DNA of 34,094 nt, taken from assembly GCA_030838475.1 (NCBI GenBank), contig JAUZFP010000045.1, positions 1 to 34,094 on the forward strand. The letters are read 5' to 3'. Positions within the stretch are counted from its first letter, which is position 1, and the number at the start of each line of letters is the position of its first letter. The notes under the pieces were generated by a model. The model searched no databases and was not told the DNA's origin. It saw only the letters and a program-made list of their open reading frames with translations. This stretch comes from Actinomycetota bacterium. Lineage in GTDB: Bacteria > Actinomycetota > Actinomycetes > Actinomycetales > Microbacteriaceae. The translations under genes were made by a program, and so were the position numbers. Below are positions 28,321 to 34,094 of this stretch, piece after piece.

Positions 28321-28354
28321 CCTAGGGTTTCGATAGACCAACCGAAACCCTAGG
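28321..28354 (+). promoter_or_regulatory. 12-bp inverted repeat covering a ribosome site
   Basis: CCTAGGGTTTCG (28321-28332) and CGAAACCCTAGG (28343-28354) are perfect complements with a 10-nt loop. The end of the right arm plus the next bases (TAGGAGAACC) form the Shine-Dalgarno sequence of the gene at 28362. The hairpin may terminate the upstream transcript, or hide the ribosome site if transcription reads through. Confidence 0.65.
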
Positions 28355-28361
28355 AGAACCA

Positions 28362-28841
28362 ATGGCCCCGCCGGCTTTCAAGTACACGGAACACCCTCGC
28401 ATCGCGGAACGCGAAAAGGAGGGTGTGCCCACTGTTCGCAAGACGGTGAAGAAGATCGCCGCCGAGTCGCCGGCGAAGAAATTCAACAGCAGGCTTGGCC
28501 TCGCCATCACCACCACGGTCGGAACGATGTGGGCCGCATACGCGTTCTTCCTTCTCACCCTGGTGAGCCTTCCGGCGGCGATAATGAGCGGAAGCCCGAT
28601 CATCATCGTCAGCTGGATCGCCCAAACCTTCCTGCAGCTCGTACTGCTGCCGATCATCATCGTCGGGCAGAACATCCAGGCGACGGCGTCGGATGCACGC
28701 GCCGCGGCCACCTACAAGGATGCGACGGCCATCCTCGCCGAGGCCAAGCAGATTCAGATGCACCTGGCCGCTCAGGATGCCGCGACCTCCGCGCTCCTCG
28801 ACAAGGTTGCGGCGCTCGAGGCGGCCCTCGGGAAGAAGTAG
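28362..28841 (+). CDS. Membrane protein with C-terminal coiled coil
   Basis: 159 residues. A basic N-terminal ~45 residues (VRKTVKKIAAESPAKKF) precedes two membrane spans (approx. 50-75 and 78-103, WIAQTFLQLVLLPIIIVGQN) and an alanine-rich heptad-like helix (approx. 105-157, ending KVAALEAALGKK) that should form a coiled coil in the cytoplasm. The overall plan resembles DUF1003-type proteins, but the match is weak. AGGAG stands 6 nt upstream and is partly within the hairpin described at 28321. Confidence 0.7.
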   Translation: MAPPAFKYTEHPRIAEREKEGVPTVRKTVKKIAAESPAKKFNSRLGLAITTTVGTMWAAYAFFLLTLVSLPAAIMSGSPIIIVSWIAQTFLQLVLLPIIIVGQNIQATASDARAAATYKDATAILAEAKQIQMHLAAQDAATSALLDKVAALEAALGKK

Positions 28842-28941
28842 GAACCGTCGGGAATAGCCCGCCCCGGTCATCCGTTACAGTGGACATCGATGCAAACGCA
28901 TGGATATCGACTCTCAACAGTGTGAGACGCAGGAGCAGGCA

Positions 28942-30096
28942 ATGCAGTTCGGGATATTCACCGTCAGCGACATAACGACGGATCCGACCAACGACACCAC
29001 GCCGACCGAGCACGAGCGCATCAAGGCGCTCGTCACGATCGCGAAGAAGGCCGAGGAGGTAGGGCTCGACGTCTTCGCCCTCGGCGAGCACCACAACGAG
29101 CCGTTCGTTTCGTCCAGCCCGACGACGACGCTCGCCTACATCGCGGCGCAGACCGACAACCTGCTGCTGTCCACCGCGACAACTCTGATCACCACGAACG
29201 ACCCGGTGAAGATCGCCGAAGACTTCTCGATGCTCCAGCACCTGTCGGATGGTCGCGTCGACGTCATGATGGGCCGCGGAAACACCGGCCCCGTGTATCC
29301 GTGGTTCGGTAAGGACATCCGCGACGGCATCCCGCTCGCGATCGAAAACTACGCGCTGCTGCACAAGCTGTGGCGCGAACACACGGTCGACTGGCAGGGC
29401 AAATACCGCACGCCGCTGCAGGGCTTCACGTCGACGCCGCGACCGCTGGATGACGTGCCGCCGTTCGTCTGGCACGGCAGCATCCGCTCGCCCGAGATCG
29501 CCGAACAGGCCGCGTACTACGGCGACGGCTTCTTTGCGAACAACATCTTCTGGCCGAAGGAGCACTACATGAAGCTCATCGCCTACTACCGCCAGCGCTT
29601 CGAACACTACGGCCATGGCTCGGCCGACCAGGCCATCGTCGGACTCGGCGGGCAGGCGTTCATGCGCGCCAAGTCGCAGGATGCGGTCAACGAATTCCGT
29701 CCGTACTTCGACAACGCGCCCGTCTACGGACACGGCCCGTCACTCGAAGACTTCACCGAGCAGACCCCACTCACCGTGGGCAGCCCGCAACAGGTCATCG
29801 ACCGGTACGCATCCATGCGCGAGTACTTCGGCGACTACCAGCGCCAGTTGTTCCTGATGGACCACGCCGGCCTGCCCCTGAAGACGGTGCTCGAGCAGCT
29901 TGACATCCTGGGCTCCGAGGTCGTGCCGGTGCTCCGTAAGGAGTTCGCGAAGGACCGCCCGGCGCACGTGCCGGATGGCCCGACCCACGCGTCGCTCGTC
30001 GCGGCGCGCGACGCCGCCATCGACACAGCCACAGACACCGCCACAACCGTTGTGCAGGAGTTCCCGACCGATTCCGCCCTGGAGGCCAGCAAATGA
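28942..30096 (+). CDS. LLM-class flavin-dependent monooxygenase (CE1758-like)
   Basis: 384 residues from ATG 28942 (AGGAG 6 nt upstream); an earlier ATG at 28900 adds 14 residues that fit no family pattern. Bacterial luciferase-like TIM barrel: MQFGIFTVSDIT strand, DVFALGEHHNEPF, LSTATTLITTNDPVKIAEDF, DGRVDVMMGRGNTGPVYPWF, PFVWHGSIRSPEIAEQAAYY. These enzymes use reduced FMN and oxygen to oxidise an organic substrate and need a separate flavin reductase, which the next gene supplies through a 4-base overlap (ATGA). Substrate unknown. The ~40-residue Ala/Thr tail is probably disordered. Confidence 0.9.
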   Translation: MQFGIFTVSDITTDPTNDTTPTEHERIKALVTIAKKAEEVGLDVFALGEHHNEPFVSSSPTTTLAYIAAQTDNLLLSTATTLITTNDPVKIAEDFSMLQHLSDGRVDVMMGRGNTGPVYPWFGKDIRDGIPLAIENYALLHKLWREHTVDWQGKYRTPLQGFTSTPRPLDDVPPFVWHGSIRSPEIAEQAAYYGDGFFANNIFWPKEHYMKLIAYYRQRFEHYGHGSADQAIVGLGGQAFMRAKSQDAVNEFRPYFDNAPVYGHGPSLEDFTEQTPLTVGSPQQVIDRYASMREYFGDYQRQLFLMDHAGLPLKTVLEQLDILGSEVVPVLRKEFAKDRPAHVPDGPTHASLVAARDAAIDTATDTATTVVQEFPTDSALEASK

Positions 30097-30740
30097 GTGA
30101 CTCGGCCATCGAAACTCCTGCACAACGGTTAGCCAAACGACTCGTGGTCGTGTCGGCCGGGCTCAGCCAGCCGTCATCCACTCGGCTGTTGGCCGACCGG
30201 CTGACCACCGCCACGGTCGACCGACTGCGCGAGCAGGACGTCGAGGTGGATGTGACGGTCGTCGAACTCCGTGACCTCGCCCACGACATCACGAACAACC
30301 TGCTCACCGGTTTCGCCAGCCCGAAACTGCAGGAGGCTCTGGATGCCCTGGCCGACGCCGACGGGCTGATCGCCGTCACCCCGATCTTCACCACCAGCTA
30401 TAGCGGACTCTTCAAGAGCTTCGTCGACGTGATCGACACCGCGGCTCTCACCGACCTGCCGGTGCTGATCGGGGCGACCGGCGGGACCGAGCGTCACTCG
30501 CTGGCGCTCGACTACGCGATGCGTCCGCTGTTCTCCTACCTACACGCGGTGGTGGTTCCGACTGCGGTGTACGCGGCGTCCGCAGACTGGGGGAGTGACG
30601 CCGGATTGTCCGACCGGATTGGCCGGGCGGCCGGCGAGCTCGCCGCCCTGGTCCGCGACAGCGAGCGGTCCGGACGGGTTCGCGACCCGTTCGAACTGCC
30701 CGCCGGCTTCAGCCCCGTCGGCGGTTTCGGCGCCCAGTAG
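30093..30740 (+). CDS. NAD(P)H-dependent FMN reductase (CE1759-like)
   Basis: 215 residues with a flavodoxin-like fold: phosphate loop VVVSAGLSQPSSTRLLAD (18-35), ITNNLLTG, and LIAVTPIFTTSYSGLFKSFVD (approx. 94-115), the NADPH-dependent FMN reductase signature, then PVLIGATGGTERH. It provides FMNH2 to the monooxygenase encoded just upstream; the start codon overlaps that gene's stop, so the two proteins are made together. The first ~15 residues (SDSAIETPAQRLAKR) look like an extension to the core. Confidence 0.9.
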   Translation: MSDSAIETPAQRLAKRLVVVSAGLSQPSSTRLLADRLTTATVDRLREQDVEVDVTVVELRDLAHDITNNLLTGFASPKLQEALDALADADGLIAVTPIFTTSYSGLFKSFVDVIDTAALTDLPVLIGATGGTERHSLALDYAMRPLFSYLHAVVVPTAVYAASADWGSDAGLSDRIGRAAGELAALVRDSERSGRVRDPFELPAGFSPVGGFGAQ

Positions 30741-30747
30741 CCATCGC

Positions 30748-30825
30748 CGCAAGGTCGGAATCTGGTGCGCCACGCCGCCCAACGCGGGCGCGCCGCGGCG
30801 TGTAGTACCAGATTCCGACCTTGCG
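30748..30825. repeat. 78-bp nested palindromic element
   Basis: A 19-bp perfect outer inverted repeat (30748-30766 with 30807-30825) encloses an 8-bp inner pair (CACGCCGC 30771-30778, GCGGCGTG 30795-30802). It lies between the convergent reductase and ABC permease genes, starting 7 bases after the former's stop. It could act as a two-way terminator, though it lacks a T tract, or be a non-coding mobile palindrome. Confidence 0.75.
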
Positions 30826-30851
30826 ATCGGGATGGGTGGGACTGGCAGTAC

Positions 30852-32495
30852 CTAGCTCGCCACGTAGTCGCGGCTGCGGAGGCGGAGCAGGCCCAGTACG
30901 GCGAGCACGATCGCGATGACGGCCAGCACGATCAGCGGCAGCGAATCGAAGCTGGCCTTTGTCGTCGCGTTCTCGATCGCCGTGAACGGGGTGTCGTTCG
31001 CGAACGACTTGGGCAGCTTGAGCAACTCTCCGAACATCGACACCAGCACGACCAGTCCGTAGAGCACCCAGGACACGGTGAGCGACCACCGCGGCAGCCA
31101 TCCGGCCAGGAACACGACCACTCCGATGACCAACAACATGGTCGGCCAGTAGGCGATAGCGATCGCCGTGAAGCGACCGGCCTGGCTCGGGTCGCTGATG
31201 GCCGCGCCGTAACTCGCACCCTCCGCGTATCCGCTGATGATGAGCACGACCAGCGAGGCGACGGCGGGAACAACGATTCGAGACAGGGCCCAGCGCACGC
31301 GGGAGATCGCCCCGGACCACTGCAGCTCCACGCTGCCGCTTGCCTCCTCCGACCGGACCGACGCTACGCTCTGCAACACGAATGCGCCGACGAGTAGCCC
31401 GTCCGCCATCGTGAAATAGGCGAGAAGGCCGCCGACAACATCCTTCGATGAGCCGAGGATCGCCGTCGCCGCCGCGGAGTTTCCTGTCAGGATGTTCGAC
31501 ATCGCTGTGGCGACCGCCCCGAAGAACAAGCCGCCGACGAGGATGCCGATTGCCCAGCCCAGAATCGACCAGCGCTGCAGGCGCAACGTCAGGCCGATCG
31601 GCGTCTGCGTGAGCGCACTCGCGGTGCGCGGTCCGGGCCGGTCGGGTAGGAGTCCGGCGCCCAGATCCCGCATCGACTCGAGCCGAAGTGCGAGCAGACA
31701 CAGCACAACGCCGAAACCAACCAGCAGCAGGAGCGGCGACCAGTTGTTCTCGCCGAACGACCGCATCGCCTGCCCCCACCCGATTGGGGACACCCAGCTG
31801 ATACCGCCGGCCACGTCATGCTTAGCGGCGAGGTCTCCAGCAGCGCGAACGAGGTAGGCAACGCCGATCATGATGATGCCGATTCCGTTCGCACCGCGAC
31901 TGGTCTGCGCGAGTTGGCCGGCCAGTGCGGCGACCCCGACAAATGCGAGTCCGACCCCGGTGAAGGATGCGCCCATCACCAGGGCTCCGTAGGCGGGCAA
32001 CCCCTCGCCGATCGCGGCACCCGCACAGGCGAGCCCGACCACGATGCTGAAGATGGCCGCGAGCAGCCAGTTGGCGAACGTATAGGCGTGGCGGCCAAGA
32101 GCGCCGGCCCGCAGGAGTTCGGTGCGGCCGTTCTCCTCCTCGGCCCGACCGTTGCGGGTCACGAGGAACGTCACGGCGAACGCGAGGGCGACCGCATCGG
32201 TCATCCAGATCTTGATAATAAGGATGCCGCCGAGACTCCCCGCGGCATACGGCAGGCCGGTCAGCGCGGCCACCGCCGGGGTGTTTGCGATTGCCGCATA
32301 TGCGGTGCGATCCGCCTGGGTCGGGAACGTCTGGCGCTGCGACACGATCACGATCGCGATGAGCCCTGCGAGGACGAGCACCCAGACCAGCATCCGCACC
32401 CAGTTGCGGCGGAAGAGGAACTGCGCAGCCGTGGTCCAGCCGGCGAAGTCGCGCGACGACGAGGACATCGGGCGAGCGAGGGTTGCGGCGGTCAC
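30852..32495 (-). CDS. ABC transporter permease (drug-export type)
   Basis: 547 residues with a GTG start that overlaps the ATPase stop (GTGA), so it is translationally coupled. About twelve membrane segments in two similar halves (approx. 30-270 and 305-540) give the 'double' ABC-2-type permease seen in actinobacterial exporters annotated as polyketide-antibiotic transporters. Motifs such as [22 protein letters not shown] (first half) and [19 protein letters not shown] (second half) are the paired cytoplasmic loops that contact the ATPase. Substrate unknown. It is the last gene of the TetR-ABC operon and ends near a 78-bp palindrome. Confidence 0.88.
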   Translation of the reverse strand: MTAATLARPMSSSSRDFAGWTTAAQFLFRRNWVRMLVWVLVLAGLIAIVIVSQRQTFPTQADRTAYAAIANTPAVAALTGLPYAAGSLGGILIIKIWMTDAVALAFAVTFLVTRNGRAEEENGRTELLRAGALGRHAYTFANWLLAAIFSIVVGLACAGAAIGEGLPAYGALVMGASFTGVGLAFVGVAALAGQLAQTSRGANGIGIIMIGVAYLVRAAGDLAAKHDVAGGISWVSPIGWGQAMRSFGENNWSPLLLLVGFGVVLCLLALRLESMRDLGAGLLPDRPGPRTASALTQTPIGLTLRLQRWSILGWAIGILVGGLFFGAVATAMSNILTGNSAAATAILGSSKDVVGGLLAYFTMADGLLVGAFVLQSVASVRSEEASGSVELQWSGAISRVRWALSRIVVPAVASLVVLIISGYAEGASYGAAISDPSQAGRFTAIAIAYWPTMLLVIGVVVFLAGWLPRWSLTVSWVLYGLVVLVSMFGELLKLPKSFANDTPFTAIENATTKASFDSLPLIVLAVIAIVLAVLGLLRLRSRDYVAS

Positions 32496-33409
32496 GCGTT
32501 CACCTTCTCGTTCTCGTTCGCAGTCGCACCGTAGTGACGCAGGAACAGCTCCTCGAGCGACGGCGGCTCCGAGACGAGGGCGCGCGGGCCGAGGGCCGCG
32601 AGCGTCTTCAGCACATCCGACATCGAGCTGTCGTCGACAGAGAACGTGACGCGCGCGCCATCGATCGTGATGTCGTGCACTCCGCCGAGACGTTCGAGCG
32701 CGGCGGGGGAACCTTCGAGCGAGACCGTGATGGTCGCGCGCTGCAGGTGGCGAAGATCGGCGAGCACGCCCGCCTCGACCGTGCGACCCTGGCGAATGAT
32801 CGTCACCGTGTCGCAGAGCTTCTCGACCTCGGCGAAGATGTGGCTAGAGAGCAGCACCGACTGGCCCTGCGCCTTCGCTTCGAGCACGCACTGGGTGAAC
32901 ACGCCCTCCATGAGCGGGTCGAGTCCGCTGGTGGGCTCGTCGAAGATCAGTAGCTCTGCCTGGCTCGCGAGCGCGGCGACCAGGGCAACCTTCTGCCGGT
33001 TGCCCTTCGAGTAGCTGCGCGACTTCTTGCTCGGATCGAGGTCGAACCGCTGCAGGTACTCGTCAATCCGCTTGCGGTCGACATGGCCGTGGAGCCTCGA
33101 GAGGATGTCGATGGCCTGGCCGCCGGTGAGGTTCGGCCACAGCGTCACGTCCCCGGGAACGTAGGCGAGGCGCTTGTGGAGCTCGACCGCATCCCGCCAC
33201 GGGTCGCCACCGAGGAGCGTCGCGGTTCCGCCATCCGCCTTCAGCAGGCCGAGCAGGATGCGGATCGTCGTCGACTTGCCCGACCCGTTCGGGCCGAGGA
33301 ATCCGGCCACGCTGCCCGTGGCGACGCTCAGATCGAGGCCGTTGAGGGCGTGCGACGGGCCAAAGGACTTGGTGAGTCCCGTGACATCGACTGCGAGAGA
33401 TTCAGACAT
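32492..33409 (-). CDS. ABC transporter ATP-binding protein
   Basis: 305 residues. Walker [10 protein letters not shown] (39-47), a YVPGDV segment in place of a canonical Q-loop (83-88), signature YSKGNRQKV (133-141), Walker B LLIFDEPT (153-160), D-loop SGLDP and the switch His190 ([12 protein letters not shown]) are all present, so it should hydrolyse ATP. The last ~90 residues form a small regulatory domain common in drug-export ATPases. AGGAG lies 7 nt before the ATG, and the TetR gene ends 9 bases upstream. Works with the coupled permease as an exporter. Confidence 0.93.
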   Translation of the reverse strand: MSESLAVDVTGLTKSFGPSHALNGLDLSVATGSVAGFLGPNGSGKSTTIRILLGLLKADGGTATLLGGDPWRDAVELHKRLAYVPGDVTLWPNLTGGQAIDILSRLHGHVDRKRIDEYLQRFDLDPSKKSRSYSKGNRQKVALVAALASQAELLIFDEPTSGLDPLMEGVFTQCVLEAKAQGQSVLLSSHIFAEVEKLCDTVTIIRQGRTVEAGVLADLRHLQRATITVSLEGSPAALERLGGVHDITIDGARVTFSVDDSSMSDVLKTLAALGPRALVSEPPSLEELFLRHYGATANENEKVNA

Positions 33410-33418
33410 TTACTGCTC

Positions 33419-34078
33419 CTATTTGCTGACGTGCTTGTTGTTGTGCACCAGGTCCGGTGCCTGTTTGACGTATTCGTCGAGGAAGCTGGTCGTCGTCAGC
33501 AGCCCCTGCGTGTAGAGCTCGAGCAGCGCAAACGTCGTGCTGTCGGAGACGCTGCGGATGAGCGCGGCGCCGTCGCTGAAGTCGGTCTCGCCGCGGAGGG
33601 TGAGCTGTAGCAGCATTCCGCCGATCGACTGCGTCACGAGCAGCTCGAGGCGCGCCTCCTCGTCGGCGCTGGGCTTCACCATTACGGCTTCGATCGCGGT
33701 CGCCATGTATTCGCGAGCATCGTCGATCAGGCCGCGCAGGAATGCGCGACCGACCTCACCGCCCTCGCGAACGCTGCGGAGCGTGTATCCGAACGAGGAG
33801 CCGAACTCGTCGAGCTCGGCAATTCGCCCGATCGCCTGGCTCGGGGGCATCCGGATTGTGTCGACTTTGAGTTCGAGGATGCGGCGCAGAACCTCCGCGT
33901 CGCACTCCTCGCGGAGCGCCTCCTTGGAGCCGAAGTGGTGGGTGATCAGGCCGGCGCTCACGCCCGCATGGGCGGCGATCGTCCGGACTGTCGCGTCGAA
34001 CCCGGTTGCGGCAAAGCAGGCGATCGCGGCGTCCCGGATGCGGGCCCGCGCTGTCAGGTCATCGATGGCTGAACGCAC
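33419..34078 (-). CDS. TetR-family transcriptional regulator
   Basis: 219 residues with a GTG start. The N-terminal helix-turn-helix is clear: IRDAAIACFAATGFDATVRT then IAAHAGVSAGLITHHFGSKEAL (approx. 14-55). The rest is a helical ligand-binding and dimer domain. It is the first gene of the exporter operon and is preceded by a palindrome at the window edge that contains its own -10 box, so it most likely represses itself and the exporter until a ligand binds. The GTG follows TAGCCT by exactly 7 nt (leaderless spacing); no Shine-Dalgarno sequence is present. Confidence 0.9.
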   Translation of the reverse strand: MRSAIDDLTARARIRDAAIACFAATGFDATVRTIAAHAGVSAGLITHHFGSKEALREECDAEVLRRILELKVDTIRMPPSQAIGRIAELDEFGSSFGYTLRSVREGGEVGRAFLRGLIDDAREYMATAIEAVMVKPSADEEARLELLVTQSIGGMLLQLTLRGETDFSDGAALIRSVSDSTTFALLELYTQGLLTTTSFLDEYVKQAPDLVHNNKHVSK

Positions 34079-34094
34079 GTATAGCAGGCTATAC
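34079..34094 (-). promoter_or_regulatory. TetR operator with embedded -10 box
   Basis: GTATAGC-AG-GCTATAC (7-bp arms, 2-bp centre) ends directly at the GTG start. On the minus strand TAGCCT (34091-34086) within it is the -10 box, 7 nt before the start. Binding of the regulator would cover the transcription start itself. The palindrome touches the window edge, so it may extend further. Confidence 0.65.

Noticed and set aside
28657-29733. A 358-codon minus-strand frame over the monooxygenase gene
   Set aside because: Shadow of the luciferase-like gene; no motif.

Overview
The window comes from a high-GC actinobacterium, most likely a member of the Microbacteriaceae or a close relative. The evidence is GC-rich codon use, an Eis-type acetyltransferase ending in Phe, a CE1758/CE1759-type flavin monooxygenase pair, an LAxTG sortase-E anchor, a mycoredoxin-like glutaredoxin, short dispersed GGTCGAG..TCGAGACC repeats between genes, and many genes whose -10 box (TANNNT) lies 6-7 nt before the start codon, as in leaderless actinobacterial mRNAs. 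The family placement is inference; no rRNA or marker gene is present.

Layout. 1-3541: C-terminal part of a CASTOR/POLLUX-like ion channel, a PhoD-like phosphatase and an acyltransferase-3 membrane enzyme. 3631-6708: five consecutive small membrane proteins, at least three of them tandem paralogues. 6714-9497: Eis-like acetyltransferase, zinc-ribbon protein and FUSC-like membrane protein. 9494-15315: a duplication-rich stretch. A divergent cassette (51-aa acidic protein / YjbR-like protein) occurs twice, the second with a broken YjbR gene behind a G14 tract. A glutaredoxin-pcp gene pair also occurs twice, and each copy has lost a different member. Between them lie small membrane genes, a ribbon-helix-helix gene followed by an unknown 259-aa gene, and a cell-wall leucine-rich-repeat protein. 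15389-20329: an island visibly lower in GC with a PD-(D/E)XK-like nuclease, a coupled MazG-like / GIY-YIG-DUF2075 helicase pair and a large DUF4236 membrane protein; this is the best candidate for an undescribed defence-type module.

20385-34094: secreted GH15 glucodextranase, AbrB/PIN toxin-antitoxin pair with an operator palindrome, small HD hydrolase resembling alarmone hydrolases, alpha/beta hydrolase, small membrane proteins, HdeD-like protein, small hypotheticals, flavin-dependent monooxygenase plus FMN reductase, and finally a TetR - ABC ATPase - ABC permease export operon read on the minus strand, with a palindromic operator at the window edge.

No tRNA, rRNA, CRISPR array, transposase or phage gene was recognised. 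No gene-free stretch exceeds 300 bases; the longest is about 200 bases (23691-23888) and contains the glucodextranase promoter and the toxin-antitoxin operator.
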